A stretch of DNA of 64,000 nt from Vibrio gazogenes (GTDB taxonomy: Bacteria; Pseudomonadota; Gammaproteobacteria; Enterobacterales; Vibrionaceae). This document shows, piece after piece, positions 35,997 through 45,453 of the stretch. Every line of letters begins with the position of its first letter. The first letter of the stretch is position 1. Where the stretch lies: NCBI RefSeq assembly GCF_023920225.1, contig NZ_CP092587.1:1984001-2048000 (forward strand), in the 5' to 3' direction. The position numbers and the translations under genes are program-made. The notes under the pieces were generated by a model. That model was given only the letters and a program-made list of their open reading frames with translations. It was not told the origin of the DNA and searched no databases.

Positions 35997-36073
35997 TGGT
36001 GCGTCCGAGTGGACTCGAACCACCGACCCCCGCCATGTCAAGGCGATACTCTAACCAACTGAGCTACGGACGC
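35997..36073 (-). tRNA. tRNA-Val (anticodon GAC)
   Basis: 77 nt with CCA, first gene of the tandem. Same as the middle copy except in the D-loop region (GTTGG in place of GCTGG, read on the gene strand), which resembles E. coli valV more closely. Confidence 0.97.
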
Positions 36074-36093
36074 ATCAATTAAGAACGGAGAGG

Positions 36094-36122
36094 ATATTAA
36101 CGACAGTCTTAACGTTGTGCAA
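36094..36122 (-). promoter_or_regulatory. Promoter of the tRNA-Val operon
   Basis: On the minus strand TTGCAC, 17 bases, then TAATAT: a near-consensus sigma-70 promoter. The -10 box ends 21 bases before the first tRNA, and a C/T-rich segment (CCTCTCC) follows it. Confidence 0.8.
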
Positions 36123-36281
36123 GAAAAATTTCCCTGAAAATTAACCGATTGCCTTTAAGTTCATCAACATGAATCTTTTTTGCGCAACCCCAAGCATTTT
36201 TCGTCGAAATTTCATTACTTTTCCCGATGCATACGAATTGTAATTCGAATCCAATTTTGTGACATTAACCCAAAAAACTAG

Positions 36282-37412
36282 TTGAAGTATTACAATGATT
36301 GCGTAACATACCTCAATTGGCTAGAACATATGCAGAACGCTCTTAAAATGGATGACCGATTACCTAATAAATCATATTTGCTCAGAACTTCTGTGCTTTC
36401 CGGTATCAGTCTATTTTTAACATTGATAGCATTGTTCTACGCTCTCTTCCACGTCATTCATCGAAACGAGTTATTCCTGGCCTCCATTGAAGGTATTCTG
36501 TCCGTTTATTCTTACTTCATTTATAAGCAGCTCAAACAAAAGCGATATCCCAAGCAGTACATTCTTTATTACGCTTATTATCTGATGTTCATGCTGCTGG
36601 TCGGGACCTACTTTCAACCGATTGCTCAGGGATTATTCGTCTGGAGCTGCCTTGCCCCGATCGTGCTGTATCTATTACTCGGTATCAAACACGGCATGTA
36701 TACCAGTGGTTCGTTCTTGATAATTCAGTCCTCAATTATTGTGATGAAGCTGAGCCAAGACGGCAGTTACAGCATGATAGAAAGCATGTTTAATCTAGTC
36801 CTCTGCTATATCGGGATTTGGATTGTGTCGCATCTTTATGAATCCAATCGTTCCGATATTGAAAACTCACTGATGTATCTGGCTTCCAGAGACTCCTTGA
36901 CCGGTGCACATAACCGCTTATCGCTGTCAACATCGTTCCATCGTTTTACGAGTACAAAAAAAGAGCAACAGCATTTGAGCTTGCTGATCCTCGATATTGA
37001 TTACTTTAAACAGATTAATGATCGCTTTGGCCATGATATCGGTGATAAGGTTTTAATCGAAACCAGCCTACTCATCAGCCGGATCGTCGGTGATGAAAAC
37101 CTATTTCGAATTGGCGGAGAAGAATTTTGTGTCACTTTGCTTGATATAGACTTGGATGAAGCGAAAAAAATCGGTGAACAACTTCGCCATACCATCAGTA
37201 ATCATTTGTTCAGCTTCGGTGACAAACGTTTACAGTTAACGTTAAGTATCGGAATTTGTCGTTACCGCAATGGAGACAACCTTTCTGATATTTTGAAACT
37301 GGCAGACATTGAACTTTATAAAGCGAAAAAAAATGGCAAGAATCAAGTGCGGATTTGTCAGGGAGATTCACAGACCTCACTTAACGATGATGTTGAGTAT
37401 AAATCGGCTTAA
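36282..37412 (+). CDS. Membrane diguanylate cyclase (GGDEF)
   Basis: Makes cyclic di-GMP from two GTP. The N-terminal 190 residues hold about six membrane helices in close pairs, without a recognised named sensor domain. The GGDEF domain (about 200-360) has DSLTGAHNRL at its start, LDIDYFKQINDRFGHDIGD and the active signature RIGGEEF. The inhibitory I-site RxxD five residues before GGEEF is not seen (VGDE instead), so product feedback may be absent. The start shown is TTG; in-frame ATGs at 36330 and 36348 are alternatives and none has a good ribosome site. Stands alone, convergent with the DUF2726 gene 15 bases away. Confidence 0.9.
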   Translation: MKYYNDCVTYLNWLEHMQNALKMDDRLPNKSYLLRTSVLSGISLFLTLIALFYALFHVIHRNELFLASIEGILSVYSYFIYKQLKQKRYPKQYILYYAYYLMFMLLVGTYFQPIAQGLFVWSCLAPIVLYLLLGIKHGMYTSGSFLIIQSSIIVMKLSQDGSYSMIESMFNLVLCYIGIWIVSHLYESNRSDIENSLMYLASRDSLTGAHNRLSLSTSFHRFTSTKKEQQHLSLLILDIDYFKQINDRFGHDIGDKVLIETSLLISRIVGDENLFRIGGEEFCVTLLDIDLDEAKKIGEQLRHTISNHLFSFGDKRLQLTLSIGICRYRNGDNLSDILKLADIELYKAKKNGKNQVRICQGDSQTSLNDDVEYKSA

Positions 37413-37427
37413 TACCTCATCGTAAAC

Positions 37428-38096
37428 TTAGTTCGTTTCCTCATTATCTTCATACACGACGTTGTAATTCTCCGTATAATTGCAGTGAGGTTGGCGACTA
37501 CATGTAAAGAATCGTCTCCCTTTATGGTCGCCTTGCGTCGCCACCCGAATGATCATCGGGCTACCACATTTTTTACAAAACCGAACTTCTTTATCCGCTT
37601 CAATCAGATCGATATGCGCTGCCAAAAGTCGCCGCAAGCGACTCACCTGATAACTATATTTGATGGTCGTGCCAATCAGAGGGATATTGGCAGACCGACA
37701 GACACTCAATAATAGTTTTTCGCGCTCGATCTTAGCTTTACTTAACGATTTGCCATTATCGAGTTCAATGACCGCACGAGCTTCAAATGTTCTGGGGTCA
37801 CAGACAACAAACTGAAAGCTATGTTTTGAAATCTTATGACTGGCAATAAAAATATCTTTTTTCTTTTTCAGTCCCGTGGGGACCAATACCTGCGCCATAT
37901 TCACTTTGGCAAATACAACACCCTGATCTCCGACCGCTTCAATTAATGCACGGTAAAATATACTTTCAGCGGGATTGAGCAGCGGTCCGAATCGTCGATA
38001 ACTGAACTCTTTCGTGTCATCTTTTTTAATGATGTAACGCTGAGCAAAAAGAAAGAACAAGACTAACAATGCAACAATAATAAAAATGTTCAGCAT
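37428..38096 (-). CDS. DUF2726 protein with C-terminal topoisomerase-type zinc finger
   Basis: A 222-residue protein. Residues 2-19 are a membrane anchor. A DUF2726 domain follows (about 35-150; LLNPAESIFYRALIEAVGDQGVVFAKVNMAQVL and FVVCDPRTFEARAVIELD). This domain is restriction-endonuclease-like in predicted fold, and the D...ELD residues could be a degenerate catalytic pair. The C-terminus has CKKCGSPM and FTCSRQPHC, the four-cysteine zinc ribbon found at the end of bacterial topoisomerase I. Function is unknown; nucleic-acid binding near the membrane is the plain inference. On the same strand as cheV but 157 bases away. Confidence 0.82.
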   Translation of the reverse strand: MLNIFIIVALLVLFFLFAQRYIIKKDDTKEFSYRRFGPLLNPAESIFYRALIEAVGDQGVVFAKVNMAQVLVPTGLKKKKDIFIASHKISKHSFQFVVCDPRTFEARAVIELDNGKSLSKAKIEREKLLLSVCRSANIPLIGTTIKYSYQVSRLRRLLAAHIDLIEADKEVRFCKKCGSPMIIRVATQGDHKGRRFFTCSRQPHCNYTENYNVVYEDNEETN

Positions 38097-38253
38097 CGTA
38101 ATTCAATCCCCCCAGTGATGCACCTAAATACAGACCAGAAACGTACCACCAAAAACATCACATAATAAACAGTCTGATAAAACAACAGCATATCCAATCA
38201 ACAGAAACGCTGAATCAAAACCGGACAATATGAAATAACTGCTTTAAGTCTGA

Positions 38254-39234
38254 TTACTCAGTCTCAAAAATATACTGATCCATCATACCCACCAATCTAC
38301 CGATCTCCGGTTTGGTAATTGTATCATTGGCTCCCAATGTCAATGCTTTATGACGGTTATCATCACTCATCAGCGAAGAGAACATCACAATGGGAATATC
38401 ACGATATGAGTTATTATCTCTCAACCGTTTCACCAAATGCATCCCATCCATACGAGGCATTTCGACATCGGTCACCACAGCATCAATCAGTTCCCGAACC
38501 TGTACACCTTCTTTCGCTGCGGCTTGTTCAATATTCATGAGTTTTTCAAAAGCTTCACCACCATCTTTACAAGCAATAACGTTGTAACCGGCAGAACTCA
38601 GTGTGTCTTGGATCAGACTACGAATGAATGCGGAATCATCGACAACCATCACGGTTTTCGCATTTCTCTTGCTCACCATTTTCTGGTTCAGGTCAATGCT
38701 TTTATCCACTCTGACATCATATTTCTCCATGCTCAGTTCAGGGTTAATATCTGCAATGATTTTTTCAAAATCCAAAATCATAATCAGATGCCCTTCTTTG
38801 CGCACAACGGCAACAACACAATCCTGCTCACCAGCTTCAAGAAACTGGCTTGGCGATTCGACGTCATTCCAAGAAATACGATGAATTCTGCTAACACTGT
38901 CGATTAAGAAGCCATTCGTCATCCGGTTAAAATCCGTCACGATAACAAACTTGCTCTCAACATCCGGTGACTTCGGGATACCAAGCCAACCGGCCAGATC
39001 AACCAACGGGGTTAATATATCCCGAGAAGAAAATACCCCGATCATATGAGGCTGAGCATTCGGATAATCTGTAGTATCCGGAACTTGAATGACTTCCCGG
39101 ACTTTTGCAACGTTAATACCATAGTAACAAGTTTTAGTGCCACCATTCGGTAGACGTTTCTCTATATGAAACTCGATAATTTCAAGCTCATTGGTGCCGC
39201 TTTCTGTCAAGATTGTACTAGTTGGATTACTCAT
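38254..39234 (-). CDS. cheV: Chemotaxis coupling protein CheV
   Basis: A 326-residue hybrid with an N-terminal CheW-like domain (about 15-165; FHIEKR, YYGINVAKVREVIQVP, TPLVDLAGWLG) and a C-terminal receiver (about 195-320). The receiver has VVDDSAFIR, the phospho-acceptor Asp in VVTDVEMPRMDG, VMFSSL and the switch lysine in TITKPE. CheV links chemoreceptors to CheA and adapts signalling through phosphorylation. No other chemotaxis gene is adjacent, usual for Vibrio, which has several scattered cheV copies. Confidence 0.95.
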   Translation of the reverse strand: MSNPTSTILTESGTNELEIIEFHIEKRLPNGGTKTCYYGINVAKVREVIQVPDTTDYPNAQPHMIGVFSSRDILTPLVDLAGWLGIPKSPDVESKFVIVTDFNRMTNGFLIDSVSRIHRISWNDVESPSQFLEAGEQDCVVAVVRKEGHLIMILDFEKIIADINPELSMEKYDVRVDKSIDLNQKMVSKRNAKTVMVVDDSAFIRSLIQDTLSSAGYNVIACKDGGEAFEKLMNIEQAAAKEGVQVRELIDAVVTDVEMPRMDGMHLVKRLRDNNSYRDIPIVMFSSLMSDDNRHKALTLGANDTITKPEIGRLVGMMDQYIFETE

Positions 39235-39743
39235 ACCGCTCTACTTCTATTCTGGATTGACCCGGGCTGTAAAAAAACAGCAATTTTAGCATTGTTATTG
39301 TAGATCTTATCTACCCGACTATCGCTATTTTATTGATGAATAAACGAAAGAATATGACCAGTATCTGATTGTTTCATCTCAAACAAAAAGTTTTTTTCAT
39401 CAGAGCAATGCCGATCACATAGATGTTCCGCATTCATATTGTCAGGGTTTTGTAAAAATAACAATAAATTCATCAGCTAAGTCAGCGTCAGTATTATGGA
39501 CAAATTGACTGAAGCACACCACAGATGCAAGAGACTGTTATTACGAAAACAACTTTAGAAATTTCATTATAAATTTTGGCAAAGATCACAAGGAAATGAT
39601 GATTTATGTCCTCGGTCTCACCATATAGATTGTATACTTTTTATACGAAGTGTTGGAACTATTGCATATATTATAAATATCATCCAAAAAGTATGTGATA
39701 CACCGAGAAAAGATTGGAAGAGTAATAATAGAAGGAACATATA
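39235..39743. other. Gene-free stretch
   Basis: About 510 AT-rich bases between cheV and the 76-residue protein. No credible open frame, RNA or repeat was recognised; it probably holds the two divergent promoters. Confidence 0.5.
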
Positions 39744-39974
39744 ATGAGACGTGATGAGCTAGGTATTTGTTTATCCCATGAGATGCTGGTAGACAATTTA
39801 GATTCAACTTTTACTTGTATCCGGGCTTATAAAGCCGTAGTCGATGATGTCGATGATTTACCGCCTTTGCTTGCATTTCCTCAAATGAAAGGCAAAGACG
39901 TCCTATTGTCGATGAAAGGCAAACATAAGCTTACATGGCGCGCAGATTTCTTCTGCCCAAGTTTTCATAAATAA
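39744..39974 (+). CDS. Small hypothetical protein, 76 residues
   Basis: Not recognised. It is soluble, without membrane helix or signal peptide, acidic in the middle (VVDDVDDLPPLL) and basic toward the end (MKGKHKLTW). AGAAGGA seven bases before the ATG is a strong ribosome site, which makes translation likely. A long-loop inverted repeat follows the stop at 40009-40052, a possible terminator, so it is probably a single-gene unit. Confidence 0.6.
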   Translation: MRRDELGICLSHEMLVDNLDSTFTCIRAYKAVVDDVDDLPPLLAFPQMKGKDVLLSMKGKHKLTWRADFFCPSFHK

Positions 39975-40008
39975 ATCTGACTACGATTCTGTCATCTCAT
40001 CTCTTGTT

Positions 40009-40052
40009 ACCACAGATAGGCTAATCATTCAGTGTGAGCGTTTATCTGTGGT
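40009..40052 (+). terminator. Possible weak terminator or inverted repeat
   Basis: ACCACAGATA and TATCTGTGGT form a perfect 10-bp stem with a 24-base loop, followed by GATTTT. The long loop makes terminator function uncertain. Confidence 0.4.
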
Positions 40053-40192
40053 GATTTTCGTCATATTTGTCTCTACGATTTTACTTTTTCCATCGTTCAG
40101 TATGAAATTGGCAGCCCCTAATAACAATCAAATATCAGCTCACATGTAGACTTGATTTTTTCTCGACATATGTGATCGATTCGGTTAAGTTT

Positions 40193-40216
40193 AGATGTAT
40201 AGACGTCCAGATAGAT
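40193..40216 (+). promoter_or_regulatory. MetJ operator: three tandem met boxes
   Basis: AGATGTAT, AGACGTCC and AGATAGAT stand back to back, 20 bases before the metA start. The MetJ consensus is repeated AGACGTCT; the centre box matches 7 of 8 and the outer boxes 5-6 of 8. Tandem contiguous boxes are how MetJ-SAM represses methionine genes. Confidence 0.85.
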
Positions 40217-40235
40217 TTATTGTGAGAATGATACT

Positions 40236-41177
40236 GTGCCGATAAAGATTCCTGATCAACTTCCTGCAACTGATGTTCTTCTGCATGAGAACATTTTCGT
40301 CATGCATGAATCTCGAGCTTCTACTCAAGAAATCAGACCCCTCAAAGTACTGATACTAAACCTGATGCCTAAAAAAATTGAGACCGAAACTCAATTTTTA
40401 CGCTTGCTCTCCAATAGCCCCCTGCAGGTAGATGTTGAACTTTTGCGAATTGATAATCGTCCGAGCCGCAATACGCCCGAAGAACATTTAGATATGTTTT
40501 ATCGGCAATTTGAGATGGTGAAAGACCGTTACTTCGACGGATTAATTGTGACGGGTGCACCGCTGGGATTGGTAGCTTTTGAGGATGTCGTCTACTGGCA
40601 GCATCTGGAATCCATCATCCAGTGGGCGAAAGATCATGTGACTTCAACTTTATATGTCTGTTGGGCTGTTCAGGCAGGACTCAATATTCTCTATGGATTG
40701 CCAAAACTAACACGTAAGGAAAAGCTCTCCGGAGTCTATACCCACTCCTTACAGAAAGATTTTCATCCCCTGATTCGTGGATTTGATGACTCTTTTCTTG
40801 CCCCGCATTCCAGATATGCAGATTTTCCTGTCGATTACATTCGAGAAAATACCAGTCTCGATATCCTTGCGGCTTCAGAAGATGCAGGGGTGTATCTGGC
40901 AACCAGCCCGGATAAACGTCATGTGTTTGTGACCGGTCATCCTGAATATGATGCCTTCACACTACACGGTGAGTACGTCCGGGATCTAGGCGAAGGCTTG
41001 GAGCCAACCATTCCGGTTAACTATTACCAGAATGATAACCCCGACAATCCACCCATCGCCAGTTGGCGAAGTCACGGACATTTGCTGTTTTCAAACTGGC
41101 TTAACTACTGTGTTTACCAGCAAACGCCTTATGATCTGGAACATTTCAGTGAAGATAAGTTCACCAACGACGATTAA
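40236..41177 (+). CDS. metA: Homoserine O-succinyltransferase
   Basis: First committed step of methionine synthesis: succinyl-CoA plus homoserine. The 313 residues follow E. coli MetA closely: [11 protein letters not shown] start, [41 protein letters not shown], the catalytic cysteine in [26 protein letters not shown], and the His/Glu pair in [10 protein letters not shown]. It starts with GTG; the family start fits exactly. Expression is probably repressed by MetJ at the boxes just upstream. A strong terminator follows. Single-gene unit. Confidence 0.97.
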   Translation: MPIKIPDQLPATDVLLHENIFVMHESRASTQEIRPLKVLILNLMPKKIETETQFLRLLSNSPLQVDVELLRIDNRPSRNTPEEHLDMFYRQFEMVKDRYFDGLIVTGAPLGLVAFEDVVYWQHLESIIQWAKDHVTSTLYVCWAVQAGLNILYGLPKLTRKEKLSGVYTHSLQKDFHPLIRGFDDSFLAPHSRYADFPVDYIRENTSLDILAASEDAGVYLATSPDKRHVFVTGHPEYDAFTLHGEYVRDLGEGLEPTIPVNYYQNDNPDNPPIASWRSHGHLLFSNWLNYCVYQQTPYDLEHFSEDKFTNDD

Positions 41178-41196
41178 AACAACGCCATTTCATCCA

Positions 41197-41226
41197 AGAG
41201 CGGCCGGTTGAGGCCGCTCTTTTTTT
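41197..41226 (+). terminator. metA terminator
   Basis: Perfect 9-bp stem AGAGCGGCC/GGCCGCTCT, six-base loop, then a run of six Ts after the final T of the stem. Confidence 0.95.
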
Positions 41227-41321
41227 ATCTGCGTCGCAAGATATTCACTGCCATATTTCATCGCTGCTGAATCGCTATATCATCCGTCGGATAAATAAGA
41301 GCGTGATTGAGCGGAGGCCAT

Positions 41322-41981
41322 ATGACACGTCGATTCATTCTAGGGTGCTGGTTTGTCATTTCAGGTTGCAGCCATACGATCCCCTCATCTTCTGAGCATG
41401 ACCGGATTGCAGATGCCAGAATTACGCTAAGTATTGCTTACCTTCAACGTCATGAACCTCAAAAAGCGCGGTTCAATCTGATACAGGCTGCCAAAATCGC
41501 ACCTCATTATATTCGATTACAACTCGCACAAGCCTATTACTATGAAACGGTAGGTGAAACCGATAGAGCCAAACAACAATATGTACTGGCACTGAATGAG
41601 CACCCGAACCATCCGGATGTATACAACAACTATGGGACATTTTTGTGTAAACAGGGGGAGATCAAACGGGCCCAACACTATTTCGCTCAAGTTTACTCGA
41701 GAGCAAACTATCCTCAGATTGCCGCCAGCTATGAGAATGCCGCACTCTGCTCACTTAAATCCGGAAATGCATCACAAGCAAATCAATATTTTTTACAGGC
41801 ACTGAATCATGATCCCAAACGATTCCAGTCTCAGTTCTACCTCATCCAGATGGCAATCAAGGCCCGGCAATTTACTGTTGCCAGAACTCGTCTTGCTACG
41901 TTTATTCAAGATTTCGGAACAACAAAACAATCGCTGGCATTTCAGCATCAATTAGAGCAGGAGATGAATCGCCATCGCTAA
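41322..41981 (+). CDS. TPR lipoprotein, PilF/PilW-like
   Basis: A 219-residue predicted outer-membrane lipoprotein: a short signal peptide with lipobox VISGC, then about five tetratricopeptide repeats (ARITLSIAYLQRHEPQKARFNL, HPDVYNNYGTFLCKQGEIKRAQHYF, NAALCSLKSGNASQANQYF). The layout matches PilF/PilW, which assembles type IV pilus secretins. In Vibrio that gene normally sits beside rlmN, ndk and ispG, not here, so this may be a paralogue or a relocated copy. I chose the ATG at 41322, five bases after GGAGG; the longer reading would need TTG at 41307 inside the ribosome site. Confidence 0.78.
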   Translation: MTRRFILGCWFVISGCSHTIPSSSEHDRIADARITLSIAYLQRHEPQKARFNLIQAAKIAPHYIRLQLAQAYYYETVGETDRAKQQYVLALNEHPNHPDVYNNYGTFLCKQGEIKRAQHYFAQVYSRANYPQIAASYENAALCSLKSGNASQANQYFLQALNHDPKRFQSQFYLIQMAIKARQFTVARTRLATFIQDFGTTKQSLAFQHQLEQEMNRHR

Positions 41982-42220
41982 TCACGAGGTGTTCTCGGCC
42001 AACGCATGGGATGATAGGGTTTCAACTTATGTCGTTGTTTGTAATGGAGGCGTCTGCGTTTTAAAACATATTGTGTGCGGTGAATCCGCAAATATTCTCG
42101 GATGATCAGCCGAATGAATAAAATCAGTCCAACCGCAAGCATAATCCCAATCACGATCAGAGCCGGGCGGCATAACCAATCAGGTTTACATGGCGCGTAA
42201 AAAAAAACCTGAATATCCAT
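41978..42220 (-). CDS. Small single-helix membrane protein (paralogue 1)
   Basis: An 80-residue protein: short N-terminus with PCKPDWLCRP, one membrane helix (about 20-42), then a very basic tail (IREYLRIHRTQYVLKRRRLHYKQRH). It shares the pattern PCxPxWLCR and R/KxRRRLHYKxRHxLK with the next gene upstream. AAGGAG stands before ATG. The stop overlaps the end of the convergent TPR gene by four bases. Function unknown; the basic tail would bind acidic lipids, nucleic acid or a partner on the cytoplasmic side. Confidence 0.7.
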   Translation of the reverse strand: MDIQVFFYAPCKPDWLCRPALIVIGIMLAVGLILFIRLIIREYLRIHRTQYVLKRRRLHYKQRHKLKPYHPMRWPRTPRD

Positions 42221-42277
42221 TATTATGCTCCTTTCAGCATAGCGGACTCTACATATTATTCAGGCACAAGTAACGAA

Positions 42278-42532
42278 TTACCTTCGCTTTCTTGGTCGCT
42301 TAGGTCGTTTTGAACGTTGGATGACGCGTTCAGATTTCAATCGATGCCTTTCTTTGTAATGCAATCTACGACGTTCCTGAACATATTTGGTTCGATTTTT
42401 AATACGGATATATTCACGAATAACGAGGATAATTATCCAAATAACCACACTCGCCACAACAACGTAGAATGTCAACATCAAAGACCGACATAACCAGTAA
42501 GGTTGACACGGCAAGTACATATCAGCATTCAT
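42278..42532 (-). CDS. Small single-helix membrane protein (paralogue 2)
   Basis: An 84-residue protein with the same design: PCQPYWLCRS before one membrane helix (about 20-43), IREYIRIKNRTKYVQERRRLHYKERH after it, and a tail of lysines and arginines (RSKRPKRPRKRR). GGGAGG lies before the ATG. It precedes paralogue 1 by 57 bases, so both are likely co-transcribed products of a tandem duplication. Net charge is extreme. Not recognised as a named family. Confidence 0.7.
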   Translation of the reverse strand: MNADMYLPCQPYWLCRSLMLTFYVVVASVVIWIIILVIREYIRIKNRTKYVQERRRLHYKERHRLKSERVIQRSKRPKRPRKRR

Positions 42533-42622
42533 TTCAACCTCCCCGATTGCTAGTTCAGTCTGAAACGAGCTGCTTTAAACCTAGCACGATTTCAACGTAT
42601 GTACATTGTTCTGACTAACATT

Positions 42623-43519
42623 TTACACTCTCATATTCACTGCATCTTTAGACACATGGTTTTTCACAAACTGAATAAAGGCCTGATTTGCATAAGACAG
42701 ATAACCATCATTACGCCACGCTAATGCCAAATTCACTGGCACCGGAGGGTCAAAAGGAATCGCACGAACACTCGGTTCCTGATCTGTCACCAACTCCAAT
42801 AATGCACTGATTGCATATTCACATTTTACAATCCTTAAAATCATCGGTAACAGATTGGTCTCAAATGAAATCTGAGCATGAAAATTATGAGTCAAACAGG
42901 CTTGCTCAATAAATTCACGATGGTAATACCCTGATTGAAAGGTAACCAATTCATGTTGTAAAAAAGTATCTAAGCGGATATGGGAGGAATCGGACAATTC
43001 ATGGTGTTGACTCACAACAGCGACCATCTGAGATGTCAGTAAGGGATCAACACTCAGTCCCTCCGGGATATCTCGGTTTAAAATCACACCGATATCCAAC
43101 TCTCCGGTCAACAACATATTTCGGATAGATTGACCACCAGCCTCAACCACCGTCATTTTCAGATTCGGATAGTGACTCTTAAAAGCCATGACAATTTCAG
43201 GGAAAAAATAAGACCCGGTCATACTCGGCGTTCCCAGACGAACTTCCCCTTTCACCAGACCTTTCAGCTCATTCATCGCCAAATGCGCATCATCAACCTG
43301 TTGTAAAATACGTTGCGCGTACTCATACAGTATCTTTCCTTCATCAGTCATACTCACTTTACGCTCATCTCTTTTGAGCAAACGCGTTCCCAACTGCTGC
43401 TCAAACTTTTTAATCGAAATGCTTAAAGCTGACTGAGCAATATGCAGCGATCGAGCCGCTGCGGTAAAACTCCCGAATTGGACAATTGCGGTGAAATGTT
43501 TCAGCTGACGAATTTCCAT
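42623..43519 (-). CDS. LysR-family transcriptional regulator
   Basis: A 298-residue LTTR. The N-terminal HTH reads MEIRQLKHFTAIVQFGSFTAAARSLHIAQSALSISIKKFEQQLGTRLLKRD, the type-I periplasmic-protein-like effector domain follows from about residue 90 (GEVRLGTPSM, LDIGVILN, ALAWRNDGYLS). I chose the ATG at 43519 because the HTH starts there. It is divergent from the MFS transporter gene with 96 AT-rich bases between, the usual layout for an LTTR that controls its neighbour. The ligand is unknown. Confidence 0.92.
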   Translation of the reverse strand: MEIRQLKHFTAIVQFGSFTAAARSLHIAQSALSISIKKFEQQLGTRLLKRDERKVSMTDEGKILYEYAQRILQQVDDAHLAMNELKGLVKGEVRLGTPSMTGSYFFPEIVMAFKSHYPNLKMTVVEAGGQSIRNMLLTGELDIGVILNRDIPEGLSVDPLLTSQMVAVVSQHHELSDSSHIRLDTFLQHELVTFQSGYYHREFIEQACLTHNFHAQISFETNLLPMILRIVKCEYAISALLELVTDQEPSVRAIPFDPPVPVNLALAWRNDGYLSYANQAFIQFVKNHVSKDAVNMRV

Positions 43520-43615
43520 AATATATAAATTATATAGCAACAATATTTTTAATATATTTTATTAATTAAGGTACTAATGTTACGTTGGTCACAGGATAAA
43601 CGACAGGACAAATGA

Positions 43616-44821
43616 ATGATCGAATGCCATACCCCCCAATATCGTCAGGTTTCTTTTGGATTAGCTTTCGGTGCTTTCATTGTCTTTTGTAATTTATATC
43701 TTTTTCAGCCTATTCTCCCCCATATGGCCGAGCTCTATCAGTTATCGGAAACGAAAGTAAACTGGCTTTTTGCAGCATCGACCTTAGCGTTAGCTGTTAC
43801 ATTAGTACCTTGGGCAATCTGTTCCGAAGTATTCGGACGCCGAAAAATCATGATGATTGGCTTACTGACTTTTCCTTTACTTGGCCTTGCCCTTTTGATT
43901 CATCCGACATGGTGGACTCTTATCACGGCACGGGCACTGACCGGTGTCGCGATTGCTGCTTTTGCCTCCGTTGCTGTCGCTTATATGGTTGAGGAATTTT
44001 CACCTCAGGCTTTTCAAGCTGCGATCGGAAGCTATATTGCAGCGAATTCTTTGGGAGGGATCTGCGGACGGATTGCAGGAGGCAACCTCACCGATCTGTT
44101 CAGTTGGCAAACCGCTGTCGCGGTGGTCAGTGTCTTGAGTATCGCTGGCACATTATATGTGTATTTCAAGCTCCCGCCTCAGCAACACTTCACCCCCCGG
44201 AAAGGACAGCTTTTACAACATCAACGTTCCGTATTAATGCATCTTCGCCAACCTAAGCTATGGCTGGCGATGTTGTTTGGTGGGGCAAATTTTGCTCTGT
44301 TTGTAAACTTGTACTCCGTGATGGGATTTCGTTTAGTTGCTGCACCCTATTCGATTCCTGTCGGACTGGCATCACTGATCTTCGTTTGTTATCTGGGAGG
44401 AACACTGAGTTCACGTCTTACAGCTCGCTGGCTCAGACATCACAGTACCGTTGCCGGCATGATTGCCGGAACATGCCTGAGTTTATCCGGCATGTGGCTT
44501 GCAATGATTGAATCACTGCCAATGCTCGTTATTGGTTTAATTTGTATTAGCTCAGGCGCCTTCTTCAGCCATACATTGGCTTACGCTTGGGTAAGTCAAC
44601 ATGCCAAACAAGCAAAAGCAACAGCGACCGCGCTTTATTTGGTGCATTATTACTTGGGAGGAAGTCTTGGCGGGTTCTTTCTGATTGCATGTTGGCAGCA
44701 TGGCGGCTGGCATATGGTCGTTGCCGGAGGTACGGTCATTTATCTGCTGCTGTTTATCTTATGCTGGCGCCTGAAAGAGTTTGAAACTTTCCAGACACAA
44801 CAACATACGAACTCGATCTAA
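43616..44821 (+). CDS. MFS transporter
   Basis: A 401-residue inner-membrane transporter with 12 predicted helices. The loop between helices 2 and 3 reads WAICSEVFGRRKIMMIG, a form of the MFS GxxxDRxGRR motif, here with S-E in place of D, and ALTGVAIAAFASVAVAYMVEEFSP covers helices 4-5 as in the drug/H+ and YnfM-like group. AGGACA precedes the ATG. Divergent from the LysR regulator, which probably controls it. Role is likely proton-driven export of a small molecule; the substrate is unknown. Confidence 0.88.
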   Translation: MIECHTPQYRQVSFGLAFGAFIVFCNLYLFQPILPHMAELYQLSETKVNWLFAASTLALAVTLVPWAICSEVFGRRKIMMIGLLTFPLLGLALLIHPTWWTLITARALTGVAIAAFASVAVAYMVEEFSPQAFQAAIGSYIAANSLGGICGRIAGGNLTDLFSWQTAVAVVSVLSIAGTLYVYFKLPPQQHFTPRKGQLLQHQRSVLMHLRQPKLWLAMLFGGANFALFVNLYSVMGFRLVAAPYSIPVGLASLIFVCYLGGTLSSRLTARWLRHHSTVAGMIAGTCLSLSGMWLAMIESLPMLVIGLICISSGAFFSHTLAYAWVSQHAKQAKATATALYLVHYYLGGSLGGFFLIACWQHGGWHMVVAGGTVIYLLLFILCWRLKEFETFQTQQHTNSI

Positions 44822-44870
44822 ATTTCATGGTATTCTGCCTGCAAATTTTTCCACGCAGTGACTTCATACT

Positions 44871-45443
44871 ATGAACTCCCAATCAGAGCATGCATTGATT
44901 CATCAAATGGTCGAACAATGGCTGACGCAAGTTGTCATCGGCCTGAATTTATGTCCTTTTGCAGCCAAACCGTATAAAAAGAAACAGATCAAAATCCATA
45001 TCAGTCAAGCGCGGCAAGATGAGCAATTACTGGAAGATATCTATCAGCAATTGCTCGAATTAAACACGACTCCACCTGAACAATTGGAAACAACACTGGT
45101 TGTTGTACCTCATTTTCTTGCATCATTTGAGGATTACAATCAGTTCATTGACTGGATCGACGCCCTCATCATGCAATATCAATGGGAAGGCATTTATCAA
45201 GTTGCGACTTTTCATCCCGATTATTGCTTTGCCGGCAATCATCCTGAAGATGATGACAACCTCACCAACAAATCCCCCTATCCGATTTTTCATCTCATCC
45301 GTGAAGAAAGCATCGAGAAGGTTCTGACTCACTACCCCCACCCCGAATTAATCCCTGATCATAATATTCGGCGGATAAAAGACCTCGAACCTGAAGAAAA
45401 AAATCGATTATTCAGCTATTTGATGACCAATCATTGCAAGTAA
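44871..45443 (+). CDS. DUF1415 family protein
   Basis: A 190-residue soluble protein. The conserved features of DUF1415 are present: VIGLNLCPFA near residue 25, PHFLASFEDYNQF in the middle and QVATFHPDYCFAG near 115, followed by NKSPYPIFHLIREESI. Conserved Cys, His and Asp residues suggest a catalytic or metal site, but no activity is established for the family. Single gene between the MFS transporter and the shared terminator. Confidence 0.85.
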   Translation: MNSQSEHALIHQMVEQWLTQVVIGLNLCPFAAKPYKKKQIKIHISQARQDEQLLEDIYQQLLELNTTPPEQLETTLVVVPHFLASFEDYNQFIDWIDALIMQYQWEGIYQVATFHPDYCFAGNHPEDDDNLTNKSPYPIFHLIREESIEKVLTHYPHPELIPDHNIRRIKDLEPEEKNRLFSYLMTNHCK

Positions 45444-45453
45444 TACAGACAAA

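Noticed and set aside
35789..36073. tRNA-Asp reading of the tandem tRNAs
   Set aside because: The loop is TTGACAT, placing GAC (valine) and not GTC at the anticodon, and the body matches valV/valW.
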